Shown: piece after piece, positions 36,396-47,709 of the stretch | How the letters are laid out: the number at the start of each line of letters is the position of its first letter | Position numbering within the stretch: the stretch's first letter is position 1 | Assembly: GCA_013433145.1 (NCBI GenBank) | Contig: CM024180.1 | Span: 2,693,001-2,757,000, forward strand | Origin: Ascaris suum | Lineage: Eukaryota; Nematoda; Chromadorea; Rhabditida; Ascarididae | Reading direction: 5' to 3' | Length of the DNA: 64,000 bases | The notes under the pieces: model-generated | Database searches by the model: none | What the model was told of the DNA's origin: nothing | The model's input: the letters and a program-made list of their open reading frames with translations, nothing else | Translations under genes and position numbers: made by a program

Positions 36396-38845
36396 TTGAT
36401 CATCATCGAGTTTGAGTGTATATAAGTCTTAAAGAACATATCCAGTCGTAAATGAATGTCTATCTTCTGACATATTTTTTGCTCATCATGCTTGATTACT
36501 TTACTTTCATTAATCCATGAATCGGTGCTAATGAATCAACTAATATGTCAACTACATACGTAGGTATGAAATATATAAGAGCTCGAATATATGGTGTTGC
36601 CACTTCATGCAAAAAGTCTATTACATAGTGCACAAACGTTACATCATTTTCTTAGCAATATTTCCGAAAAACTTTGGTGGTCGACTCAGATTTTTCTTTA
36701 TGCAACTTCATAATCTCAGTTAACGACTTGAAACGATTAAGACGACTCAATTTGCGCCTCATAGTTTTTACCACATAACATTTCTTTTGATTTAATTTTA
36801 TTGTATTCAGTTGTCTTCTTTTTGAATAAACGATACTGAAAGGTTCAGCTTAGCCGTACTATGCAAATAAATTGCAAGGTCTTCCCTAAATTCTCCGCAA
36901 AGGAGTCAATTTTTCGTTAATTATTTCTATGCCTGGTTGGCAACCCAAGAATGGATATATTAGATTTTCTTTCATACCTATAACTACCTATTTTGGTGAG
37001 GCGATTGTAGAAAGCGCATATCATTATATTTCTCATCCCTCCTGATCTCACCTAATTGGTATTTATCGAGAGTGTCCCCAGTAAAGCTGGAGTTTGAGTT
37101 TTCGAAAATTCAACACTGCCGATTTTCACATCCCCAGAACGAATTATCGATAACCTAGCATAGTATAGTGTTCCCCAAAAATATGCGGTTTTTCGAACGA
37201 ACGTTCTTCAGATCTGTAAGACTTTTTCGATGCATCAGCACTACTATTCTGTTCGAATGCAGAATCCATATATGACACCATGTTGTAAAATTTAACCAAT
37301 CAAATCGGATTGTACTAACTGATCAGTTGAATGATCGGTCCAGGTGAATTTAATCGTTTCCCTTATTGGACGTATTTCATATTCGACGAATTTAAATTCT
37401 TTCAAGCATTTAAGCATGAAACAGCTGTCACTAGAAAGAGCATTTATCTTTGAATAGAGTTGAAATATTTTTTTCAACGTATAGACATATTTTGTTGATA
37501 TTTAAAAATCAAAGTTGCGTTAATGAACTGATTGATGACTAGCTTAATAAATGTAATGTGCATTCAGAAGGGTTTAATGGTGGTTCAACTTTACCCGATC
37601 TCATTTCATTTCCCTCATTGTTCTTTTATATCGTCACCATTTTTAGTCAATATTTTTTAGTGCTTCACTCAAAATTTTTTCTGTTTTTGATAATCTAAAG
37701 ACAAAGAATGAGTAGTTGCCTCCTAATGGATAATTCTTCTCAATCCTGAATCATTTGTACAGAGTTTCATTTGTAATTTTTTATACCAAATCAATATAGT
37801 ACAATGCAAATTTTTGACTTTTTAGGGAAATTAATCAATAAATCACATGGGAACAAATAGGTGCATATTGATAGGTACGTACGTTCGGATGCATTATTCT
37901 TCGACCCAATTTCTGTGGGAATATTCAGAGATAAATTAGTGAAAGTTTATTCGAATGCTGCATTATTTGTTCTTATACAATAGCTTGTTCCGGTGGAAAT
38001 TGCTCAAAATATTACAACGCTGGGAAGAAGAATTCAACTTGACTGCTTTTTTCGCTTGAATGAGAGAGGTGGGAGCTAATCAAATATAAGACTGCTTACT
38101 TAGCGCTTACCATATAATTTTCAACACTCCCTTCGAAGATTTCACCTCGTCAGAATCCCCTCACTCAAATTACTTCCATTCATGAATTTTTGAGGCGAAT
38201 TTCAACGTGAACTTAATTTGTTTTTATTCTGCAAATGCATATATTTACTCCAAACTTTGGCGATTTCATAGAATATTCAAATTTTTGCAAATTCCCATAA
38301 AAGTTTTCCTCATATGCGGAATGGAACGTAGTGATTGAATCTATAATAGCACCTAGTCAGCATAGTACTTCGCATTAAGAATGCCAATATGATTGTGCCA
38401 AAATGAAGCCTAAAGTTGACAAAGTCTTTTCAATAATTTTGCACTCATTCGTTCATATTTGCTGGTTTATATATGGATTAAAAAATGGAAGAAAAAAATA
38501 AATAGCTGTATCGTCTAACTAAAATTACCAACGGAGAGAAATTTGGCATTATTCTTCTTTTTGCTTCATTATTTGTTTGCGATCTCAGCTTCTTCACTAT
38601 GAATTTAACTTCTTTTTCGATCGATCATGAACGAATAAGACGAAATGACAAATGTGCAAAAGTCTTTTTTTTCAGTTCGATCGGTGGAATAGTATTTAAA
38701 AACCTTTCATTTAAAATTTACACAATATTTTTAATTATACAAATAAGCGCCGAAAATTCGATTAATTTTCATTCCCCATAGTTAAGAAATATTTCGCTCA
38801 GTTATTATTTTTAAGCATTTATGCTACATTTTGGATGTAACTTAC

Positions 38846-41257
38846 ATAATGCAATATATCACTGTTAGCTTCGTTGTTGAACTGAAGAATGGATGAGGCG
38901 GAAGGGTGGAGGAATGAGATTGTCTCGAATTTCGATATACCTATGTGAGGTGTTTTATAATTTATTTAAGTATTGAATCAACGAAACGTTTTAACTGAGC
39001 GTGGTATTGAAAAATTATGAAGCATGAACCCTCTATGTTGTAGCGACATTATTCCATAGGGTATACTTAACCGAGATTCCCTGCAGTTGTATAATATTTT
39101 CATTCTCCTCATAAGGCAACAGAATTCTTCGTGAATATTTACTCAAATGTGATGTGACTTCCAGTGTATCATTTTCTTCGGTGCTTACAAGCGCTAAACA
39201 AACGAAATTCTCAACCATATCGTAAAAAGCATTTCCGATATTAATTGATCCGGAAACTTTTTTTTAAAGATATGATGACTGCGTTTCTCGTATTCCTCAA
39301 TAAAATTTTAAATTACGATAATCCCATTGTGTTATATTTTTCAAAGTAGATCCTGTTGGAATACGCTATTACAGCTCTAAATTTCCATGATACTGTTGCG
39401 TTTTTTTTTAATCATTTTTTACGGTTTCTTCTCATGGCTTCTCTAATTCATTTTTGTTTTGCGCAGTTTTTCATTATCACCAATTGTTGTTGCAGTTTCC
39501 TTCGAAGCGTTTCGAATGATATGCTTATTTTATGCATTTCGTTGTCATAGTTTTAGTGATATTAAGCTGCTAGAACGAGTAGCACGGAAAGAATGATTTT
39601 TGTTGCAAGGTTAGAGGAGCCGATCGGCGGCGGTCAAATCCTGCGGAGCGCATTCTATAAAATAATGCAATCTAAGAAATGCTTCAATAAAGCGGCATGT
39701 CGTGCTCAGATGGAGCAAAGATATGAATTTTTTTCTCAAATATTGGAATGCTCAAATCTCCATGAATCGAACATTCAGAAGGCCCCGACAGTCGCGCTGT
39801 ACCCGAAAACAGTGAGTGAGGCGAGAAAGGCGAGGGGTGGGGAAGAGGAAAGGAAATAGGTGAGACTTTGAATAATTAGGCCCATTACGCAACATAACTA
39901 TAGTCCTTTTACCGTGCGTCAATGGGAGATGCAGTATTATTAATACTATCTTGCACTCGCGTTGCCCTTTCTCGGTTGCATTCGTGCTCACAATGAGTGC
40001 TTTATGCGCAAACGAAGGGATAGGATTGCACTTATATTTGCGCCATTCTGAAATTTGACGCCGAGTACATTTCTATTTATTTCGTTCAATGACCCCCAGG
40101 AAATTCTCTTTTTTTTGCAGATTCAGTTGAAGGTTCAGCTCTTGCATCTAATGAGGTTTATTTATATGGAAAATCGAAAAGTGAATTTTCACTGCATTTT
40201 CACTGCAATACTCTAACGAGGCGCAGACATAGTAAGATATGAGAATTTCAGCGCTTAGATCCCAAATGTTTTTATGTCTCTGTTACCTTATCTGCATCTT
40301 ATAGTCTCATTTCGACATCTTACATTCTTCTGTTTTATTGTTTATTGTTCTCACATTGCTTTAGTGATCACTAAACTGCATACATCAGCAATGTGTATAT
40401 CAGTAGTTCGCTATAGGTAAAAATCACATTATTTCAGTGCATAAAACCTTGAGCTTTCGTAGTAACGAACCAAAATACTGTGGGTGAAATAATTTTCAGT
40501 AAGCACGATATTCCACATCGACTTATTTTAAACTCATATGTTTCGCAGTTCAGGTGTTGGGCGGAGGGCGGGTGTGCGAAATCCATACGACGAATGGTCG
40601 TAATTATAAGCTTTTTCAATGCAGCATCAGTGCTAAATGCTGAAAGTTCATTTGGTGTGCGTGCAGTGCGTGCATTGAAGCATTAAACCTCCTTTTATAA
40701 TTGTCGTTCTCGTACGGTAACACACAAAGGCAGCATTCCATCATTTGCTTTCAGTAGCGTATGTACGTTTACGTGCTCTGAGGTGTTACAAGCATTAAAC
40801 AACGATTGAACTATTTTTAATGCTTCGCAGTTGTTTAGTAATCAAGGAGTTTGTATTGGAACTTCTTTTCATTCAAAGATAGAACACCTGGGCTTTGGAA
40901 AGCATTAATTACCAAATTACGGAATACCTCTTCCACAATCCTGCATTTGGCAAATCCTACCTGGGCGCATTTTTCGCGACGTCCTCATAGATGACTACAT
41001 AATTTCAGAAGTATGGAAACCTGTGTCTGACAACGGTGCACAGGCGCCAATGCAACCGCCAAATATTTTGACTCATTTAATTTTCCATTTTCGTAAAAAA
41101 ATACGTGACCCATCGCTAAATGTCGAGAACGCCGAGGAAGGACGCCAAATTAGTCCCTGTATATGTGCAACAAAAACATCGCGAAATTCATAGTTCACGA
41201 ATTCCCGGACTTCAAGTCGCACGTTAGGGAACAGTATGACATTTGAAGTTTCTGATT
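38846..41257 (-). CDS. five-exon minus-strand gene model, product unrecognised
   Basis: Five exons join in phase: 41105-41257, 40448-40639, 39913-40047, 39072-39256 and 38846-38881. Donors in order are GTATTT, GTTTTA, GTAAAA, GTTAAG and GTAAGT. Acceptors for exons 2-5 are ACTTTCAG, ATTTCAG, a poor A-rich AAAAG, and TTCTTCAG; exon 1 begins after a weak TTAAG or ATCAG. Protein pieces include VRLEVREFVNYEFRDVFVAH, RRMDFAHPPSAQHLNCETYE, WRKYKCNPIPSFAHKALIVS, STEENDTLEVTSHLSKYSRR and FNNEANSDILHY. The 5' end (perhaps further right; an ATG exon near 41 kb with a CCAG|GTAGGA donor is an alternative) and the 3' end are open. Individual exons have only mild codon bias, so the chain could be assembled noise. 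Confidence 0.3.
39593..40216 (+). CDS. two-exon plus-strand model nested in introns of the minus model
   Basis: Exon 1 (39593-39811) starts at ATG and ends at a consensus GTGAGT donor. Exon 2 (40121-40216) starts after TTTTTTTTGCAG and ends TAA; both are phase 0. The predicted product is about 105 residues. It starts MIFVARLEEPIGGGQILR, has cysteines at KCFNKAACRAQMEQ and ends MENRKVNFHCIFTAIL. G-first codons are about 30%, but local G content is high in every codon position. Without splicing, exon 1 reads on to TAG at 39857-39859. It lies wholly within the introns of the minus-strand model at 38846-41257. Confidence 0.28.
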
Positions 41258-41311
41258 CTTAATCTAGGAATGCGTATTCGTTCCACTTCCATTTTTTTTT
41301 TGGGGGGGGGG

Positions 41312-41325
41312 GGGGAAGTAGAAAG
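41312..41325. repeat. 14-base poly-G run after poly-T
   Basis: Ten T followed directly by fourteen G. Confidence 0.95.
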
Positions 41326-42613
41326 CTTTTTTAAACTGTAAAATATCGTATAAGTTTTGACAGATATTGGACCAGAGGTGAAATGGTAGATTTGTAACTC
41401 TGCTGAGGTCCCGATCCGCTTCTTAGTTTAAAAATCGAGGCCAAAAGAATTTCTCCAGCCTAATTGAGATTGGAAAGTGGAAATGCGTTGGCGTTCTATC
41501 ACCTTTAAGCGGTAAATGTCGGTCAGCCATAACCGGCAAATCGGATTAAATGATTATTACTTTCATGTGTGTATCATATCCGATAGTCGAGCATATTACA
41601 AAGTTTTGCCGACTAAAGTTTTCTGCTCATGAGCTTTAGTCGGCTGAATTAGTGAAATATCGATTTCGAAAGCGTTAACAATTGATATCGCGTGAGTGAT
41701 GAGTTTGTTGCAGCATTTTACGATGCTGTCCGGTTTTGGAGTAGGAACTTGTAAGTATTATATGGAGCAAACCTGAAATTTTTTTTAACTTCCCAAAAAA
41801 ATTTTCTATGCTTTCTTGTTCAGAGGAGAAACTGTCTTGATTTGTTCCATTTTGTTGAAGTGAATTTTTGAAAATGCAAAATTTCGTCTTTTTTCTCAAC
41901 TATTTGGCCAATTTGTTTGCGAAAATCTCAAAAATAAACTGCTCGTTAAGCGATCAACCATTATCGATTTATATAAAACTAATATGGCGTCTATTGCTTT
42001 CTTCTCATACAAACATACATTTCCGTTTTTTGATTATCAACGTAAATTCGTAAATTTTTATCAACCAATGACATAGTTCATTACATGGCATTTTATTACC
42101 TCGTGAAATGCGAAGTAACAATATACCTTATTTGCTGATATTTTACCTTTCTCGGCATTATTCCTTCACTTCATCGAATTCTTCTGTAATGTCGTATTAT
42201 TCTCAGATCTTAATCACTTCTATAAACTACTTTGCACCTACTAGGAATTTTTTCTGATTGTTTTTTTTTTCTTTGAAAATCTCAAATTCACTCAACATTA
42301 TCCTCATATCGCTCAACAGATTATTCTGCATGATTGTCGAAAATCATTCCATTTATCGAAGTTAGTACCTCGTTTCAAATATAATGTTGTCCTCCGAGGA
42401 TTTTGTATGAAAAACTTTCTCTTTCTTTCTTCCCCCTTTTTTTTTCAGTCATTGTTTCTTGCATTTTCGCTCATAGTGTTCTTAATTCTTTTAATCAAAT
42501 TGTTGTTATAATCGGATTCCGATATTTTAGTTCTTGAAATTTCACCGAAACATACATCCTGTAAAGTCGATTTTGTTGTCCAACGACTCTAAACTCATTA
42601 AATAATGAAGTTA

Positions 42614-42686
42614 AATATAATCATTGATAATCATTGATTATTGATAAGCACAATATAATCATAATCAAATATAATCATTGATAAGC
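42614..42686. repeat. imperfect tandem of an AATATAATCATTGATAA unit
   Basis: The unit occurs at about 42615 and again at about 42668, with shortened ATCATTGAT copies between. It is AT-rich and has no open frame. Confidence 0.7.
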
Positions 42687-43078
42687 AATGAGCACTTAAG
42701 ATTATGAGATCGTTTTGCGTTTTTTTTCTCTGCGCATAGGTTCCTTTGCATATGATTCGGTTTATTTATTAGGGTGCGAAAGTGTCTACCTCTCCCCTTT
42801 TGAACTTAGAGATAGCAATGAAAGGTGAATATTGATTTTTTTCGATGAGATCGACTTGCTATGGGGGTCGTCACCAGAAAAAGTTCGCTTTTTTGGCCAC
42901 ATTTAACCACCACTAGCAGAAATTTGATTTTCATGTTGGATTTAATTGTGGAAGCTATGTTTTACTAGTTGAAACCATCAGACAGTGGTGCAGACATGCA
43001 TACCGACACAAACATACGCACAGATACTATATGTAATGTGCAAATTCTCTGCAAATGGAGTAAAATATTCGCAACTGA

Positions 43079-43339
43079 CTATTCGCTGAGTAATTTTAGG
43101 ATGCTATCTGTGGCACAGTAGAAATTCCTTTTCTCTCGATTTGTGACATTGGCCGATTGCATTTTTTTTTTCAATTTTTTTGTTCTCTTTTCAACTGACG
43201 CTTGATTACGAGGAGGTATGATTGTGTCTTGGGATACGATTCCTCTCAGGTATGCTTTAGGCTGCTTTTCATACTCGCACATCTCATTTACCTTCGTAAA
43301 AACCGGCCTATCATTCTTATTTTCAACACAAAAGAACAA
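43079..43339 (-). CDS. candidate coding frame, lysine-rich, product unrecognised
   Basis: The minus-strand frame of 86 codons ends TAG. T-first codons are about 14%, well below chance, and G-first about 24%. From the internal ATG it starts MCEYEKQPKAYLRGIVSQD. It includes a basic coiled stretch (VEKRTKKLKKKMQSANV) and ends ILKLLSE. An AAG|GTAAAT lies inside the upstream part. Just upstream, in another frame, is GIEEEISDENSLL, also coding-like, so a frameshift or unresolved splice may separate them. No signal peptide. Possibly a small intracellular protein or the last exon of a larger one. Confidence 0.33.
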   Translation of the reverse strand: MFFCVENKNDRPVFTKVNEMCEYEKQPKAYLRGIVSQDTIIPPRNQASVEKRTKKLKKKMQSANVTNREKRNFYCATDSILKLLSE

Positions 43340-43888
43340 TTAACAAGCTATTTTCGTCGCTGATTTCCTCTTCGATACCAAATGAGGTTAATATTTGGAC
43401 GCCTTTTATCCTAGAAGATACTTATCTGGTGTCCCAATGAGCAAATATCAACAGCCACATATATGATCATTCGGTATCGTTGATTTATAAATACTTCGCT
43501 TTCGCAGAAACCCTTTTCTCCTCACACCGTGCAGTCGGCTGCTATCACTTTCCGTGCATTTTGAACTTTTTCTGCTTGCGGCTTGCATGATTTTGCAGCT
43601 TGAGCAAAGAACGAGCAATCAAGTTTTATGATAGTACTTGAGGAAATCGAATAAAAACGAACTGCGACTGAATTGTGGGAGTACAAATCAGTGCATCAAT
43701 AAATGCCTTTGCACATATCTATCCAACGGTCTGATTGGCGAATGCGTAGTGAACACGGACTTCCCATGCAGATCACCATTTGCATATTTCATTAAAGTTT
43801 GCTCGACCAATTGCTAACTCAACCACTTGGCCATCTAGTAAGCGTGGAAATGCATGTGAATATTCACCTTGCTCAGTGATATTATTAT

Positions 43889-44006
43889 TGGTAATATTCA
43901 GCTTAATGAGTGATAATATGCAGTTTGTTGAGTGATAATATACAGCTTGATAAGTGATAATATTCAACTTGATTAGTGATAATATCTAGCTTGATTAGTG
44001 ATATAT
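43889..44006. repeat. 22-bp minisatellite, about five copies
   Basis: Unit AGTGATAATATNCAGCTTGA plus two variable bases. Four clear 22-bp copies start at 43909, with degenerate copies on both ends. The central copies differ at a few positions each. Confidence 0.93.
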
Positions 44007-44645
44007 ATGATACGGCTATGTTTCACTCAAGGAGAACGGGATCACAAAAATTTGCTAGTAAAATAATGTTATACTATTAGAAAACAACATTATAATTATG
44101 CCTCTTCCGATTTATAAGCCGTAAGGTTTATTTATGCCTTTCGCTTTTTTTGGAATCAGCACATATTTAAGGCATCGCGTTATGCAGAGGAGCATAATAC
44201 CATTTGAATGGGAAAGAGATGCGAAGAGAAGAGGCATTATAAACAGAGAAGTACGATGTGCTTTTTTTTTTCTTATTACATTCTGTGTTTTCCACTTCGC
44301 ATTTGGCCATTTAATTGTTGATCGTTAGAAATTTTTGCAGAATTTCATAAATTCGGTTGATAATTCCTGAAGAATTCAATTAACGATAAATTAGGCTAAT
44401 TTTTCGTAATAAACAAATTTTCCACCATTTAAAATTGTTCTCGATTCTGCTTGGTTATTCTATTCTTCATCGATGATAGTGTTGTTTTGCTTCAGAAAAT
44501 AACTCTCTATTTATGAGGAAACGTTTTAACAAAAATCGACTTAAAATAAGTGGAAAATTTCTTTCTTTAGGAATAAATAATGCAATCTATGAATGAAGTT
44601 TAATTATACCTAAATTGATTACGCATAATTTTGCAATATCATATT

Positions 44646-44685
44646 GATATATATATATGATATATATATATATATATATATATAT
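44646..44685. repeat. short (TA)n array with one G interruption
   Basis: TA units with a single TGATATA interruption near 44658. Much shorter than the other arrays. Confidence 0.95.
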
Positions 44686-45720
44686 GAAACGAAAATTGTT
44701 GCAATTCAATATCAATGGAAATTAGAATGTTGCATGAAATAATTATAAAATATTTTAGAGGAATAAATTAATTGTTCGATTAATCTCTAACAATTATATC
44801 GTTTCCTCTTCTTAAGCTTTAAAAAATTGACGTTGTCCGCGTGATATTGATTGCGATTGAAAGCGAACTATATGAAAGGATGGATCATTAAAGAGGAAAA
44901 TGTTTCATTCAAAATTTGATTATATGACTAAGGCAAATCTTTTTTGAAAATCATATATCTATCTTATGTAAACGATATATTCCTTTTTTTTGATAACATT
45001 TTCAATGACGTATTTAAAGCAAACAAAAAAAAAAAAACAAACAAAACAAAGAACATCCCATCCTTTGAACGAAAATTATTTTCCGCTTTCGTGACATTTT
45101 GCTATTCAATTAATGCCATTAGATGGTCGTTAGATGACTTTATAAATATATTCAGCAATTCTTCATTATTGTTATCGTTTTCATGGCAAACTAAATATCA
45201 AACATTCCAAAAAAAAATTCAACTCGTTTTCGAGCAAGCATTAATGAGCATTTCTTTTAACGATACGCTTGAGAAATGATACTGATAGCGAAAAAAAAAT
45301 GTCTTATGGTATCAAATTTCTTCGGTTGACTTAACACTTACCTGAAATTGCGTGGGATTAGCGCGAGATGTTAATGAAACGTGAGGAGATTAATTTCTTT
45401 TCACAATCCGCTGATTTTGCTTGTTCAACCCATCATATCAAATTGCGGATTTTTCATCAGTGGCACTCTTTCAAACGTATTCAGTAGGTCGGATCCGTTG
45501 ACAGCAAAACTCTTCTAAAGTTAATTGTGTTTGAAAATAATCCGGGACAACTTGGAATGCCATAATAACTTATCGCTAATTTGAAATCAAACATTAATTT
45601 CTTGAATAATAATATCATGTATGCAATTGTTTATTGATATTTCATAATTTTCAGCTATTATTTAGCAATTGAATTTGAAAAGAAAGACCAATTTTTTCTT
45701 CCAAATTCTTTGATTTTTCA

Positions 45721-45917
45721 GCTGTTTGCTAGTTTTTTCTTTTGCCTTTCGAATGAGTTTTTGTTCGAATATAAGTCATATCTTCAATAACTCTAAACCG
45801 ATCATAAAATTATCTATAGAAGGAATTCTCTCTACACGCGATATGATTCATTGCATAAAAAGATTTTTTTTTGTCTTTGATATGAAAATGGACATACAAG
45901 TTGTTGGACATCATTAA
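45721..45917 (+). CDS. possible 3'-terminal exon
   Basis: GATTTTTCAG ends at about 45720. One base plus 65 codons follow to TAA. The second half has coding-like bias (LSIEGILSTRDMIHCIKRF, KMDIQVVGHH). The first half is phenylalanine-rich and T-heavy. No upstream exon was identified and no family is recognised. Confidence 0.2.
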
Positions 45918-46131
45918 TTCACGAACTTAAATTTCTTGGAATTACAAGGAGAGCGAAGCGATTCTCTTATTAAGACGTTTTGAATACTTTTTGCATACGT
46001 AAACGATAGGGCATTATTTTATTGAGCCCTTTTCAATTTTATAATTGAAAGAGATCCTTTTTTGTAGAAACTAAATTTTCCGTGCCGTCGATACTTTGCA
46101 GTGACAAACGGCAAGCGTTAGCACTGCGCAT

Positions 46132-46136
<5 letters not shown>

Positions 46137-46222
<86 letters not shown>
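46137..46222. repeat. (TA)n microsatellite
   Basis: About 43 TA units between CATTTCTG and GGTTGTTC. Confidence 0.98.
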
Positions 46223-46224
<2 letters not shown>

Positions 46225-47694
46225 TTGTTCTTATTTGGATGTAACTTCTGGCTAAACTTTTCTCCAAAAAGGGATATCGTTTATGCGCTAATTTTACCAA
46301 CAACATGCTACACCTTATAGATAAACAAATATCAGGTTGCATCCAGTTGCATTCATTTACTTTGAAAATTTCGTTCAATATCATTGCCTATATGGAAACA
46401 TTCATTCGCATATTTGATCGAAGCTTACAATGACGATCGATTAGGTCATTACTGCATAACAGTCGTTGGAGCTTGAAATTGTAGTATTCGGTTGTTAAGT
46501 CCAAGTTTCTTTTAAGCAGTTTCCATATGTGATCATTCGTGAACGTATCGAAAGGTTAATTGGGGACAGTTTTATTAACTTCTTCATAGAGTAGCAGTCC
46601 ATAGCTAATGGAAACGTTGAGAGCATTGAATGCTCTCATCAAATTCGATAGTATTTGCTGAGAAAAAAAAATTTTTTTTTTTGATTTAATGAATTTTGAT
46701 ATAGATTTGTTATTGACGCGTACAAATATAAGGATATCATATAGAAAAGTACAAAGGTTTTATTGAGTTCAATTGAAAACTCAACTCATTTTTGCTTTTT
46801 TTGAGATGTTATCGAATGATTGTTACGAATAGAATTGTCGATGCTCATTGAAGCATATATTAATGTTTTTTTGCAAATTAATATGTGATGCGTTTAAAAT
46901 AGCTCCAAAATTTACTCTTTCTAGGGGTATTTATCGTTGATTTTATGCACTATCCAATATGTGGTGCATATTCATGGATTTTTTGCATAAATCATTATCC
47001 ATAATAATCGTCAGAATATTTCTGCTGAGAAATGCTCGTTGAATGGCAATTTTGAGCGCTTTTATTTAAGCCATTTGTAATATATCAATTTCAATTGCTC
47101 ATTTTAGTCTTGTTCTCATGCTGGCAACATTTCAGTTCATCAATTATATGATCCCTTTTTGAATGACGAGATATTAAGTCTGCAGCTATTTGAGCAACCA
47201 TAAATGCTCGCGTGAATTATTTATGAAGGACCAAGCTTAAACGAGCAAGTGTCGTGTTTTTGGCCTTCTCTTCTCAATCTAACTAACATATTCTTCTCGT
47301 TTAGAGAGGAAGAACGGCATGTTAATGTTGGAAATACGTTTCATTTTTCATTACATTGAAATTTTTTTTCAAAAAAAAATAATCTGCATTTTTGCCAAAT
47401 ATTATCCAATTTAAGTTCAGTTATTTATCTTTTTTTAAATTTTCCTCGCGCTTATCTAAACAGTTATGAGCCCCTTCAATATCGACTACCTCTCTCTCAT
47501 TTTCATACTCTATACATACTTATTTATCTTTTTTAATTCTGTTGAAACGAAACATTCCTGCGCTACGGGTTATCTCTTAAACAGGCAAAACTTTCGAAAT
47601 TTCATCACATAGACACGGCGATATGCGATTGCGTTTGGTATTTCGGAAATGCTTTTGAACATGCTGTTGTGGCTTTTAACCTTCATCACCCTCT

Positions 47695-47709
47695 CCCCCC
47701 CCCCCCCCC
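47695..47709. repeat. 15-base poly-C run
   Basis: Fifteen consecutive C between CCCTCT and GAACTTAC. Confidence 0.95.

Noticed and set aside
40914..41198. 95-codon plus-strand open frame antisense to the first exon of the minus-strand model
   Set aside because: No ATG near the start and no splice sites. It is likely a shadow of the other strand, though the reverse is possible.
43905..44000. Minisatellite considered as a CRISPR
   Set aside because: The 22-bp units are contiguous, with no spacer sequence between them.
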